From contig NZ_QRGC01000025.1 of the NCBI RefSeq assembly GCF_003448965.1, positions 1-64,000 on the forward strand: DNA of 64,000 nucleotides, given 5' to 3'. Every line of letters begins with the position of its first letter. Within the stretch, counting starts at the first letter, position 1. The stretch comes from Oceanicella sp. SM1341. GTDB lineage: Bacteria > Pseudomonadota > Alphaproteobacteria > Rhodobacterales > Rhodobacteraceae. Below, one piece after another: positions 16,703 through 25,297 of the stretch. The notes beneath the pieces were generated by a model. That model searched no databases. It was not told where the DNA came from and saw only the letters and a program-made list of their open reading frames with translations. Position numbers and translations under genes: made by a program.

Positions 16703-18085
16703 TCAGCCTGCCTGTACGAGGATGATTTCGATGCGGCGGTTGCGGGCACGGCCCTCGGCCGTGTCGTTGGAGGCGATGGGCTCGCTGTCGGCGCGGCCCT
16801 CGGCCTCCAGCCGGGCGGGGTCTTCGAGTGCCGCCCCGATGCGCGCCATCACCGAGCGGGCGCGGGCCAGCGACAGGTGCAGGTTCGAGGGGAAGCGCGC
16901 GGTGCGGATCGGCACGCTGTCGGAGTGGCCGGCGACGATCACCTGCCCGGGCTCCGCGTTCAGCGCCTCGGCCACCCGGTCGACCACCGCGGTGAAGCGC
17001 GGCTCCAGCGTGTCGGAGGCGGGCGCGAACATGCCCTCGCCCACCAGCCGCACGGTGATGGTGTTGCCCTTCGAGAACACCTCCACCAGCCCCTCGCGCA
17101 CCTCCGGCTCGAGGAAGGCGCTGAACGTCTCGATCACCGGCAGGGGCGGCGGGGGCGGCGGCGGCGGGGCGGCGCGCGCCAGCGTCACCGGCCCGTCGAC
17201 CGCGAGGCCCGAGAGCTGGCCGCGCAGCCGCTCGGTGTCGCCGCTGAGCGCGTAAGCGAAGCCGAAGAAGGCGAGGCAGGCGGCCGCCAGCGTCACCCCG
17301 CCGATGAGCCAGACCGGGGTCCAGGCCGAGAGCGGGCGGTGGGCGAGCGGGAGGCCCCGCCAGTGCGGCGCGAGATCGGGCTCCGCGGCACCGCGCTGCG
17401 CGCGCAAGAGCTTCGCGAGGCCGGCGCGGATGGACTGGTGCTTCTCCGCCCCGCGCGGCTCGACGCGCAGGCGCCCCTCGAAGCCGAGCGACAGGCAGAC
17501 ATAGGCGAATTCCAGCAGCTCGCGGTTCTGCGCCGGCTCGGCCTCGAGCCGCTTCAGGAGCTCGTACACCCGGTCGCCGCCATGGGTTTCCTTGTGGAAC
17601 GTGCCCACGATGCTGGCGCGCGCCCACAGGCTCTGCCCGCCCCAGGGCGTGTTCAGCACCACGTCGTCGAGCGTGGCGCAGAGCAGGTAGCGCGCAAGGC
17701 GCACGGTCTCGGCGCCGTAGCCGGCGCGCAGGGCCCGGGTCTCGAAGGCGCGGACACCCGCGATCACGCTGTCGCGCAGGGCGGCGGGGTCCGGGTGCTG
17801 GGCGCGGTTGCGCAGGCGCCCGGCGAGGGAGAAGAGCTCCGTCGCCGCGGCGTTGAGCGGGTTGAGCCCGGTGGCGGCAGCCTCGCCCGCCTCCTCCGGC
17901 AGGGCGCGCGGCGCTGCGCCGGGGGCGGCGGGCTGGGCCTGCGGCGGGGGCGCGGGTTGCGCCTGGGGTGCAGCACCCGGCGGGCCCATGTGGACGGGCG
18001 CCGCGGGGCGCCGGCCGCCGGGGTTGGGGAGAATGACCGTGCGGTCGGTGTCGGCCGGCTCGGCGAAGGGGTCGTCTCGGCTCAT
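16703..18085 (-). CDS. tssL: TssL (DotU) with C-terminal OmpA peptidoglycan-binding domain
   Basis: 460 residues. The N-terminal ~90 residues are Pro/Ala-rich and disordered; then comes the DotU domain (GLNPLNAAATELFSLAGRLR, LARYLLCATLDDVVLNTPWG), a single membrane segment (LIGGVTLAAACLAFFGFAYA) and a periplasmic OmpA-like domain (VIVAGHSDSVPI, HLSLARARSVMARI, RNRRIEIILVQ). The OmpA domain anchors the membrane complex to peptidoglycan, doing the job of a separate TagL elsewhere. The start at 18085 has GGGAG six bases upstream; an ATG six bases earlier is the alternative. It lies between tssK and tssM with short gaps. Confidence 0.95.
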   Translation of the reverse strand: MSRDDPFAEPADTDRTVILPNPGGRRPAAPVHMGPPGAAPQAQPAPPPQAQPAAPGAAPRALPEEAGEAAATGLNPLNAAATELFSLAGRLRNRAQHPDPAALRDSVIAGVRAFETRALRAGYGAETVRLARYLLCATLDDVVLNTPWGGQSLWARASIVGTFHKETHGGDRVYELLKRLEAEPAQNRELLEFAYVCLSLGFEGRLRVEPRGAEKHQSIRAGLAKLLRAQRGAAEPDLAPHWRGLPLAHRPLSAWTPVWLIGGVTLAAACLAFFGFAYALSGDTERLRGQLSGLAVDGPVTLARAAPPPPPPPPLPVIETFSAFLEPEVREGLVEVFSKGNTITVRLVGEGMFAPASDTLEPRFTAVVDRVAEALNAEPGQVIVAGHSDSVPIRTARFPSNLHLSLARARSVMARIGAALEDPARLEAEGRADSEPIASNDTAEGRARNRRIEIILVQAG

Positions 18086-18098
18086 CTTCATCTCCCTC

Positions 18099-19439
18099 TC
18101 AGGCGTTGCGCACGGCCCAGAGCTCCATCTCCAGGCCGGGGAAATCGCCCGAGACATGCACGGCCAGCCCGCCGGTGGTCGACATCTGCCGCCAGTAGGG
18201 GCTGTCATGCTCGAGCTCGAAATAGACCGCGCCGGCGTGGAACGGGATCTGGCGCGGGGCGACGGGAAGCGGGCGCAGCCCGATGCCCGGCAGGGCGGAG
18301 TTCACCAGCTGGCGGATCTCCTCCACCGGGCCGAGCTTGGCCTGGGCGGGGAAGTAGCGCCGCAGGCTCTCGGGCGGCACACCGGCCTTGGCCGCCAGCA
18401 CGAAGCTGGAGGAGCCGAGCAGCCGCCGGTCGGTGATCTGCGCCACCGAGACCCCGTACTTGCGCGGCTCGATGGGGATGGCGACGGCATTTTGCTCCAG
18501 CACCGTGCTGAGGTACTGGCGCAGGGTGCGGAACACCGGCTGCAGCGTGTTGGTGAGGTCGTGGTGGCGGTAGGCGGGAAACTCGCCGGCGAGCTTGTCC
18601 GGCGCCATGAAACTCGCGAGCTCGCCCGCCAGCCCCACGAGGAAACGGTGGATCACCTGCGGATGCGCGTTCTCGATGGAGAGCATCTGGCGGATCTGCG
18701 GCAGGGCCCGGTTCACCGAGATCAGCAGCAGGTAATCGGAGATCTCGGCCACGCCGCGCGCAGCCCCACCTTGCGTGAGCCGGCCGGCCAGCGCCTCGGC
18801 CCGGTGGCTCAGCATGCCCTCGAGCTCGCGCAGGAAGCCCTGCAGGGGCGGGGCCGCACGGGCATCGGTGCAGGCGGGGATGAAGGCGCGGTCGAGCACC
18901 ACCTCGCGGTCCGGGCGCACCTCGATGATGCGCGCGACGGGGATGACCAGATGGTCCGACAGGTCGTCGAGATCGAGTGCGAGGCGCAGGCGCAGCCGGG
19001 CGACGGCGAGGCGGAAGTCGCGCCGCTCGCGGCCCATGCTGTCGGTCACGTCGACCTCGCCGGGGCGGAAGCGCGCGGCGGACTGCACGTCGCCGGTCAT
19101 GTCGACCTCTGTCGCGCCGGGCCTGCGGCAGGGCAGCGCGAGGTAGACCACGGCGTTCTTCACCGTCTCGGGCACCTCGAGCGCCGGGGGATGCTCATCC
19201 GATCCGGGCACCCGGAAGCTCGCGCCGTCCTGGGTGAGGCCGGTGCAGCTCTTCACCGCCACCTTGCCGAGGCGCAGCAGTTCCTCGTCGATCGTGAGCT
19301 CGCGCAGGCCCCAGGCATAGGGGGTGATCCCGGTGGCGACCCCGGCCACCAGCGCCTCCACGTAGCGGTCGTGCTGCTGGAAATGGTGCGGCTGCAGGAA
19401 CAGCCCCTCGCTCCACAGAACCTTGCTTTCCCAGGACAT
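18099..19439 (-). CDS. tssK: T6SS baseplate-membrane connector TssK
   Basis: 446 residues starting MSWESKVLWSEGLFLQPHHF, the diagnostic TssK/ImpJ N-terminus (WxEGxFLxPQHFQ type). Other conserved pieces are DYLLLISVNRALPQIRQML and HHDLTNTLQPVFRTL. TssK trimers link the TssEFG baseplate wedge to the TssL/TssM membrane complex. The length is normal. It starts 6 bp after the tssJ stop and ends 13 bp before tssL. Confidence 0.97.
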   Translation of the reverse strand: MSWESKVLWSEGLFLQPHHFQQHDRYVEALVAGVATGITPYAWGLRELTIDEELLRLGKVAVKSCTGLTQDGASFRVPGSDEHPPALEVPETVKNAVVYLALPCRRPGATEVDMTGDVQSAARFRPGEVDVTDSMGRERRDFRLAVARLRLRLALDLDDLSDHLVIPVARIIEVRPDREVVLDRAFIPACTDARAAPPLQGFLRELEGMLSHRAEALAGRLTQGGAARGVAEISDYLLLISVNRALPQIRQMLSIENAHPQVIHRFLVGLAGELASFMAPDKLAGEFPAYRHHDLTNTLQPVFRTLRQYLSTVLEQNAVAIPIEPRKYGVSVAQITDRRLLGSSSFVLAAKAGVPPESLRRYFPAQAKLGPVEEIRQLVNSALPGIGLRPLPVAPRQIPFHAGAVYFELEHDSPYWRQMSTTGGLAVHVSGDFPGLEMELWAVRNA

Positions 19440-19445
19440 GCGCGC

Positions 19446-19922
19446 TCACTCCTCCGGCTGGCCGGCGAGCGACACCGTGTCGGCCGACACGGTGGCCCGC
19501 AGGGCGTTGGCGCTGCCCGGGCTGAGGGGGGCGACCGCGCTCCAGCCCGGCCCGTCCACCTCGCGGAACCCCACGACCACGCCGAGGGCTGCGGGTGCCG
19601 GCGCACCGGGCGCGAAGCTGCGCGTGTCGGCGAGCGTGGCGCCCGGCGCCAGCAGGTGCTCGGAGACCGAGACGAGGTCGGGGCCCAGCGTGGCCTCGGG
19701 CGCGTCGAACAGGGCGAAGAAATCCGCCCCGCCGAAGCCCGCGGCCGAGCGCAGGTAATAGACCTTCACCCTGGCGGGGCGCGCGCCGTTCATGTCGGCC
19801 GCGCCGGCGAGGGTGAGCTGCACGGTGGTCGGCGGCGGCGGCTCGGGCGCGGCACAGGCCGCGAGGCCGAGCGCGAGGCCGGATCCGAGGGCGACGGCGC
19901 AGGGGCGCAGGCGGATGGTCAT
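19446..19922 (-). CDS. tssJ: T6SS outer-membrane lipoprotein TssJ
   Basis: 158 residues from MTIRLRPCAVALG, with a lipoprotein signal ending LGLAAC (lipidated Cys at residue 23). The mature part has the TssJ beta-sandwich pattern: VQLTLAGAADMN, ARVKVYYLRSAAGF, FFALFDAPEATLGPDLV and a late VVGFREVDGPGW strand. It anchors TssM to the outer membrane. Two starts are possible, 19928 (overlapping the upstream stop as ATGA) and 19922. I prefer 19922 because the GGAAGG site is at a better distance from it. Confidence 0.93.
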   Translation of the reverse strand: MTIRLRPCAVALGSGLALGLAACAAPEPPPPTTVQLTLAGAADMNGARPARVKVYYLRSAAGFGGADFFALFDAPEATLGPDLVSVSEHLLAPGATLADTRSFAPGAPAPAALGVVVGFREVDGPGWSAVAPLSPGSANALRATVSADTVSLAGQPEE

Positions 19923-19924
19923 GG

Positions 19925-21364
19925 TCATTTCCCTTCCAGCTTGTGGAGCTGTTCCGCGTAGGCGCGGGCGAATTCGCGGCCGAAGGCCGACTGGAAATCG
20001 TCCTCGGTCTCGCGGGCGATCTGGGCGTACATGCGCTCGTAGGCCTCCCAGTAGCGGGCCTTGCGGCCGCCCAGCAGGCTGCCGAGGCTGGAGCCGGTCT
20101 CGATGCGCGCGGCGAGCTGGTCGGGGCCGAGGCGGGCGAGCAGGTCGCGCAGCGCCGCCTCCATGCCCGACATCATCGCCACCTCATGGGCGCGGATGTC
20201 GTTGAGCGCCTCGGCGGCGGCGGCCTCGGCGTCGAGGTAGCCGCTCAGCCGCGGGCGGATCATCGCCTCCACCGCCTGCTCGGCGCTGATGGAGAATTTC
20301 ATCGGGTTGTTGCCGCCCTGGCTGATCATCGTGCGCTCCATGCGCAGCTCGCTCTTGATCGCGGCGCGGGTGAGCAGGATCTCGCGCAGGCCGGCGACCA
20401 TGGCGGCGAAGACCCGGCCCAGACGGGCCATGGTCTCGGCCAGCTCGGCCTCGGGGATCTCCGCGCCCCCTGCCCCGGCTGCCTCGAGAAAGGCGCGGGC
20501 GGCATCGCCGCGCGGTGCAGCGGCTGGCGCTTCCGGCGCGGCCGGCCGGGCAGCCGGCGGCGGCGGGACATGCGGGGCGGCATGCGGGACGGCGGGCGGC
20601 GGGGCATGCGGGGCCCGGGCCGGTTCGGGAGCCTCCTGCGGGTCGCGCCCGGCGCCGGGCGCGGGGGCGGCGAGATCATCCCAGTCGTCGGGGATGAGGG
20701 CGCGGCTGGTGCGCGGAGCCTGGAAATGGTCCTGCCCGGTGGGGGCGTGATCGGCCGCCGAGGCGCCGCGGTGCAGCGCGTCTTCCGGGCCCGGCCCATC
20801 GCCCGGCAGGCCGATGTCGGGGTCGATGCCGGTCGCGGGGGCGAACGGGTCCTGCCAGCTGTCGGCGGGCCGGCCGGCCACGGGCGCGGGCCCGGCCGGG
20901 GGGGCCGGCGCCGCGGCGGGGCCGAGCAGCGCATCGAGGAAATCCTCCCCGCCGTCATCGGGCAGGCCGGGGAAGGCGGAGGTGTCCGGCGGCGGCGGGG
21001 CATAGCTCGCGGGCACCTGCTCCGGGGCGGCGGCGGGCGCATCCGGGGCGGCGGTGATGGAGACGACCAGTTCGTAGGCGCCGAGCAGGATCACGTCGCC
21101 GTCGCTGAGCGGGGTGGGCAGCTCGCCCAGCCGCTCGCGGCCGTAGTTGAGGAAGGTGCCGTTGGTGCTGAGGTCGAGGATCACGTAATCCCCGCCCCGC
21201 GCCTCGATCACGCAATGGCGCTTGGAGAGCGTGCGGTCCGGGTCCGGCAGGGCGAGGTCGTTCTGCGCGCCGCGCCCGATGGTGAGCGCGCCGCCGCGCA
21301 GGCCCACCGGGGCGGTGCTGCCGGGCTGGGCGCCGGAATTCTGGAAGCTGAGGCTGAGGGTCAT
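19925..21364 (-). CDS. tagH: FHA-domain T6SS regulator (TagH/Fha)
   Basis: 479 residues. An N-terminal FHA domain is clear: LTIGRGAQNDLALPDPDRTL, SKRHCVIEARGGDYVILD, then STNGTFLNYGRERL. A long Pro/Ala/Gly linker (residues ~105-330) leads to a helical C-terminal domain (~335-479) typical of T6SS FHA proteins, with ETMARLGRVFAAMVAGLREI and KFSISAEQAVEAMI. FHA domains bind phosphothreonine, so this protein is the likely substrate and reader of the PpkA-like kinase and promotes assembly when phosphorylated. The start at 21364 was chosen because earlier sequence in the frame lies inside the PAAR gene and reads as shadow. Confidence 0.95.
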   Translation of the reverse strand: MTLSLSFQNSGAQPGSTAPVGLRGGALTIGRGAQNDLALPDPDRTLSKRHCVIEARGGDYVILDLSTNGTFLNYGRERLGELPTPLSDGDVILLGAYELVVSITAAPDAPAAAPEQVPASYAPPPPDTSAFPGLPDDGGEDFLDALLGPAAAPAPPAGPAPVAGRPADSWQDPFAPATGIDPDIGLPGDGPGPEDALHRGASAADHAPTGQDHFQAPRTSRALIPDDWDDLAAPAPGAGRDPQEAPEPARAPHAPPPAVPHAAPHVPPPPAARPAAPEAPAAAPRGDAARAFLEAAGAGGAEIPEAELAETMARLGRVFAAMVAGLREILLTRAAIKSELRMERTMISQGGNNPMKFSISAEQAVEAMIRPRLSGYLDAEAAAAEALNDIRAHEVAMMSGMEAALRDLLARLGPDQLAARIETGSSLGSLLGGRKARYWEAYERMYAQIARETEDDFQSAFGREFARAYAEQLHKLEGK

Positions 21365-21372
21365 GGCGCCAC

Positions 21373-21663
21373 CTATCCTCCGACGAGCACGAGCGGGCAG
21401 CCCCCGGCGAGCGCGCCGCCATGGCTGCAGGTGTCGCCCAGCCGGGCCTGGGGTTTCTTGCCGGTCAGCACCGTGGTCGAGCCCTTCGCGATCACGTCCG
21501 GCGGGCCGACGCAGACCGCCATCGCGAGCGCGGTGGCCGCGGGCAGCTTGCCGATCAGCACGGTGGGGCACGGCATCACCACCGGCCCGCCCACATGCGG
21601 CACCGGGCCGGTGAGCATCGGGCAGACATGCATGTCGGTCACACGGGCGGCGGGGAGGGTCAT
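21373..21663 (-). CDS. PAAR-domain spike-tip protein
   Basis: 96 residues with the PAAR repeat layout: AARVTDMHVCPMLTG, HVGGPVVMPCPTVLIG, AATALAMAVCVGPPDVIAKG and GDTCSHGGALAGG. It should fold as a cone capping the VgrG trimer and bind a metal ion through His/Cys residues. No effector extension is fused, so it is a structural PAAR or an adaptor for cargo. It overlaps the proline-repeat gene by 4 bp (ATGA at 21660-21663), and both lie directly downstream of vgrG. Confidence 0.95.
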   Translation of the reverse strand: MTLPAARVTDMHVCPMLTGPVPHVGGPVVMPCPTVLIGKLPAATALAMAVCVGPPDVIAKGSTTVLTGKKPQARLGDTCSHGGALAGGCPLVLVGG

Positions 21664-22757
21664 CGTCCATCCTCCGTGTCGGGGCCGGCCGGGCGCGCTG
21701 ACCGCGGCCCGGCGCCGGAGGCCGCGGCGCCTTGCCGGGTGGCGGGGGTGGTGGAGTCGCCCGGAACGGGCGCAATCGATAAGTCGCCCGGAACGGGCGC
21801 TATCGACAAGTCACCCGGAACGGGCGCAATCGACGAGTCGCCCGGTACGGGCGCTATCGACGAGCCACCCGGACGGGGCGCAGCAGGAGAAGAACCCGGC
21901 CCGGGCGAAACCGGAGCGGACCCCGCGATCGGCGCGGCCGGAGCGGAACCGGGCCCTTCGGGAGTGGCCCCCGGAGCGGGCGCGACGATGGTCTGGTCCG
22001 GGCTGGATGCTGCCAATGATCCCGTCGCGGCGGGGGCGTGCGGGGACCGGGTCGGCGCCGCCGTGGCGCGGCTGTCATCGGGCAAGGGGGCTGTTGCGCC
22101 GGCCCCCGGCACGGGGCGGCGCGCGAGCGGTTCCGGAGTGGCGACGCCAGCGCTGCCGGCCTCCGCGGGGGCCGGCAGGTTTCCGGCGCCGCCACGCGCG
22201 ATGTCGAGCGCGCGCCGCACGAGCCAGGGGCCGCGGGCCTCCGCGCCCTCCTCGCCGTGGTAGAGCGAGAGCAGCGCCATGCCGAAGGCGGCAGCGCCCA
22301 CGGCGCCGGCGGGGGCCTCGTAATCCTCCAGCTCGCCCGGGCCCAGCGTGCCGTCGGCCATCGAGGCGGCCATGGCACAGAGCTCGGTCTCGTCCTGCGG
22401 GCCCGACGCCTCGAAGGCGGCGCGGGCGCGGGCGCGGGTGTCCTCGCCGGGGCGGCGCACCCAGGCCTCGGCGGCGGCGAGCGGGGCGGGCAGCGCGGCG
22501 CGGCCCGGGGGCAGGATGTCGCGCGCGCAGAGGCAGGCAAACCAGGTCGCCTCGCGCGGCGGCAGGGCATGGGCGAGCAGGAGCAGCATGTCGGGGTGCG
22601 CGCCCCTGGCAGAGAGCTCGGCCAGCACCTGCGCCACCGGCGCGCTCGCGGGCGCCTCGATCGGGGTCTGCAGCACCGCGCCGGCGCGCGCGAGGATGCG
22701 GGCCGCGGGCTCCGGGCGGAGCTTCCTGAGGCCGTCGAACATGTGCGTGGCAGTCAT
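21660..22757 (-). CDS. VgrG-PAAR-linked protein with a helical domain and a 9-residue tandem repeat tail
   Basis: 365 residues. Residues ~1-190 form an all-helical domain (LLLLAHALPPREATWFACLCAR, then DGTLGPGELEDYEA and AAFGMALLSLYHGE) that resembles from memory the DUF6931-type proteins encoded beside vgrG/PAAR in other T6SS loci; this was not verified. Residues ~195-365 are disordered Pro/Ala/Gly sequence with four copies of a 9-residue unit (SIAPVPGD and one variable residue). The position between vgrG and PAAR suggests an adaptor that helps load PAAR or cargo onto the spike. The longer upstream frame is shadow of vgrG, and the ATG at 22757 lies just after the vgrG stop. Confidence 0.75.
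   Translation of the reverse strand: MTATHMFDGLRKLRPEPAARILARAGAVLQTPIEAPASAPVAQVLAELSARGAHPDMLLLLAHALPPREATWFACLCARDILPPGRAALPAPLAAAEAWVRRPGEDTRARARAAFEASGPQDETELCAMAASMADGTLGPGELEDYEAPAGAVGAAAFGMALLSLYHGEEGAEARGPWLVRRALDIARGGAGNLPAPAEAGSAGVATPEPLARRPVPGAGATAPLPDDSRATAAPTRSPHAPAATGSLAASSPDQTIVAPAPGATPEGPGSAPAAPIAGSAPVSPGPGSSPAAPRPGGSSIAPVPGDSSIAPVPGDLSIAPVPGDLSIAPVPGDSTTPATRQGAAASGAGPRSARPAGPDTEDGR
21756..21863. repeat. 27-bp tandem repeat, four copies, within the proline-rich tail
   Basis: Four head-to-tail units of 27 bp at 21756-21782, 21783-21809, 21810-21836 and 21837-21863, each built on GTCGCCCGGAACGGGCGC plus a variable half, with a degenerate fifth start at 21864. They differ at only a few bases each and encode the SIAPVPGD-type 9-residue repeat. 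Near-identity at DNA level suggests recent slippage expansion, and copy number may vary between strains. Confidence 0.9.
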
Positions 22758-22768
22758 CGCGGCCTCCC

Positions 22769-24895
22769 TCAGTTGATCATCGTGAGTGCGCCCTTGGCCA
22801 TGAGCAGGCCGGAGGACTTGAGCTGGGTCATGCCGCCGCCCTCGAGCGTGAGCATGCCGCCGCCCTTCAGCGCGGCCATGCCCTGGCTCTCGAGCCTGAG
22901 CTGGCCGCCGGCGGAGATCTTCGTGGTCGCACTCCCCGCCATCTCCACCTGCGGCGCGGAGAGGGTGATCTTCGCGGGCGTGATCTCGATGCTCGAGCCG
23001 CCGCAGGTGAGCGTGATGGAGGCGTTGGCGCTGAGGCTGAGGGTGGTGCCGGCATCGATCGCCACGGATTGCGCCGCCCGTGCGCTCAGCGCGCCCTTCA
23101 CGTCCACCTTGCGGTCGGCCGCGACGCTGAGCAGGTCGTCCGCCCCCACCGTGGTGCGGCGGCGCCGGGCGACCGAGACGGTCTCCTCGCCCTTCTCGAC
23201 GGAGAAGGAATGGTTGCCCTCGCGGATGGTCTCGGTCTTGTCGCCGTGGATGGTCTGGCGGAAGGTGCCGGGCTTGCGGTGCTCGGTGCCCACGGTGATC
23301 TCGGCGTTGTTGCCGATCACCTGGGTGAAGTCGCGCTCGGCGCGCAGGCGCACGAACTCGGCCTCCTTGCGGTCCTCGAACACCAGCTCGTTGTAGCCGG
23401 CGCCGCCCTTCGAGCTGTTGGTGCGCAGGCCGGTCTGTGTCTGGGCGCCGGGAAGGGCCCAGGGGGGCCGGGTCTCGCCGTTGTAGACCATGCCGGTGAT
23501 GAGCGGGCGGTCGGGGTCGCCCTCCTCGAACTGCACCACCACTTCCTGGCCGATGCGCGGCACCGAGATCATGCCCCAGCCACGGCCGCTCCAGGGCACC
23601 GAGCTGCGCACCCAGCAGGAGGAGCGCTCGTCCCGGCGGCCCTCGCGGTCCCAGTGGAACTGCACCTTCACCCGGCCGTGCCGGTCGGTCCAGACCTCCT
23701 CGCCGGCCTTGCCGACGACCACGGCGGTCTGCAGCCCGGGGATCTCCGGGCGGGGGGTGGCGGGGGGGCTGCGGAACGCCTCCGCCGCGGGCTGCACCTC
23801 GAAGATGCAGCGGTAGGCGTCGGGCGTGTTGTTGCGGTCGAAGGCGAGCACCGGGCCGAGGATGGCCTCGACCATCTCGCGGTCCTGGATCTCCGAGTCG
23901 ATCTGCAGCTGGTGGCGGGCCGAGACCACGAGATACTCGGCATTCTCCGCCTTGCGGGGGTGCTTCCTGAGCCGGAACCGCCCGCCCGCCGCCATCTGGC
24001 GCACGTTGCACACGCCGTGGGCGCGGCGGGTGCGGGCGGCGAAGCCCTCGGCCAGCACCCGGGCGCGGTGCTCGCCCGTGGCCGCATCGAGATGCCGGCC
24101 GGAATAGGCGTAGAGCTCGTGCGAGCGGTGCGCATGCCGGCCGCGCGGCAGGGCCTTCACCGATTTCAGGTCGGATTTCGGCTTCTCGAAATCGTAGGAC
24201 TGCAGCGCCACCCGGCCGGTCTGCACCACGTCTGCGGCGCGCCACTCGAACACGTGGTCGTCGCGGCGGCGGTACTCCTCCTCGCGGAACTGGAAGTCGA
24301 TCTCGGCATTGTCGGTGAGCGGACGGTGGGCGCCGGTGTCGTCGGCCAGCACCAGGATCTCGCGCTCCTTCTCATGGGTGAAGTAATGGTAGATGCCTTC
24401 CTCCTCCATCAGGCGGGAGACGAAGGCGAAATCGGTCTCGTGGTACTGCACGCAATACTCGCGCCGCGGGTAGGCGTGTTTCGTGGTGTCGCGGTAATCG
24501 GAGAAACCGTGCTGGGCGAAGACCGCACGGATCACCTCCACCACCGTCTTGTCCTGGAAGATGCGGCAGTCCGAGCTGCGGGTGAGGAACCACAGCCAGG
24601 GCCGCACCTCGGCGCGGAAATAGCCGCGGCCCAGGTGCGAGCCGAGGAATTCCGCCCCGATGCAATGGCCCTGGAAGTAGCGCGTCCTGTCGTTCGGCGC
24701 GTCGATCTCGAGGCGCAGGCGCTCGCCCACCAGGCGCGAGAGGTCGAGGTCGAGGTCGGGCGACATGAACTCGATCACCGTCTCGGGGATGCGGCCGAGG
24801 GTCTCGTCGACCTGGGCGCGCATCAGGAAGCCCTTGAGCGTGCCGGGCAGCACCAGCCGGATCTGCCGTCCCTTCAGGACAATGTCATTCGCCAT
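22769..24895 (-). CDS. vgrG: T6SS spike protein VgrG
   Basis: 708 residues starting MANDIVLKGRQIRLVLPGTL. The gp27-like half contains SRLVGERLRLEIDAPNDRTR, YFQGHCIGAEFLG and ETDFAFVSRLMEEEGIYHYF. The OB/gp5-like region contains AVVVGKAGEEVWTDRHGRVK, KVQFHWDREG and SSCWVRSSVPWSGRGWGM. The C-terminal ~130 residues are a regular beta-prism repeat (TTLSLSANASITLTCGG and GGMLTLEGGGMTQLKSSG) with no appended enzymatic domain, so effectors should be attached via PAAR or adaptors. Upstream in-frame sequence is not VgrG-like, hence the start at 24895. Confidence 0.97.
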   Translation of the reverse strand: MANDIVLKGRQIRLVLPGTLKGFLMRAQVDETLGRIPETVIEFMSPDLDLDLSRLVGERLRLEIDAPNDRTRYFQGHCIGAEFLGSHLGRGYFRAEVRPWLWFLTRSSDCRIFQDKTVVEVIRAVFAQHGFSDYRDTTKHAYPRREYCVQYHETDFAFVSRLMEEEGIYHYFTHEKEREILVLADDTGAHRPLTDNAEIDFQFREEEYRRRDDHVFEWRAADVVQTGRVALQSYDFEKPKSDLKSVKALPRGRHAHRSHELYAYSGRHLDAATGEHRARVLAEGFAARTRRAHGVCNVRQMAAGGRFRLRKHPRKAENAEYLVVSARHQLQIDSEIQDREMVEAILGPVLAFDRNNTPDAYRCIFEVQPAAEAFRSPPATPRPEIPGLQTAVVVGKAGEEVWTDRHGRVKVQFHWDREGRRDERSSCWVRSSVPWSGRGWGMISVPRIGQEVVVQFEEGDPDRPLITGMVYNGETRPPWALPGAQTQTGLRTNSSKGGAGYNELVFEDRKEAEFVRLRAERDFTQVIGNNAEITVGTEHRKPGTFRQTIHGDKTETIREGNHSFSVEKGEETVSVARRRRTTVGADDLLSVAADRKVDVKGALSARAAQSVAIDAGTTLSLSANASITLTCGGSSIEITPAKITLSAPQVEMAGSATTKISAGGQLRLESQGMAALKGGGMLTLEGGGMTQLKSSGLLMAKGALTMIN

Positions 24896-24988
24896 GCCAG
24901 GGGTCTCCTTCGAACGCCTTACGGGGGGTTGGTCGCGGGGCGGGCCACGCCGGTTCAAACTTTTCCTTCGCCCGCCGCGCGCGCGGGC

Positions 24989-25297
24989 TCAGCCCTCGCC
25001 GGGGCCCTCGGGGGTGAAGGGCACCATCTCCAGCTCGTCGTGGCGCTTCAGCCGGTCGATGATCGCGGGGTTGATGCCCCAGAGCGATGCCGGCCCCTCG
25101 GCCCGCGACTGGAACAGCCGGAAGGCGAAATCGCTGTCGAAGCGCAGGCAGCGCACCGGCCTGGGGTATGGCGCCTGGTTGGAGAGCAGCGCGCTCAGGT
25201 GCTCCTCGCCCTCCAGCAGCCAGTAGGACTGGCCGACCTCGGCCAGGATGATGCCCGGGGCGGGCGGCTCGGGATGGGTGTCGTCAAGGTCGCGCAT
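24989..25297 (-). CDS. Hypothetical 102-residue protein between the sheath fusion and vgrG
   Basis: 102 residues, with normal composition and a clear folded look: ILAEVGQSYWLLEGEEHLSA, RPVRCLRFDSDFAFRLFQSR and a C-terminal KRHDELEMVPFTP. No signal peptide or membrane segment. Its first base is shared with the stop codon of the fusion gene (25297), so translation is probably coupled. The family is not recognised. Small proteins in this position are often adaptors or chaperones for spike loading, but that is inference from context only. Confidence 0.65.
   Translation of the reverse strand: MRDLDDTHPEPPAPGIILAEVGQSYWLLEGEEHLSALLSNQAPYPRPVRCLRFDSDFAFRLFQSRAEGPASLWGINPAIIDRLKRHDELEMVPFTPEGPGEG

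Noticed and set aside
13082-18436. A 1784-residue open frame on the plus strand antisense to tssM/tssL
   Set aside because: It is exactly antisense to clear TssM, TssL and part of TssK. Its composition is the His/Arg/Ala/Gly bias produced by the reverse frame of GC-rich genes, with no recognisable domain.
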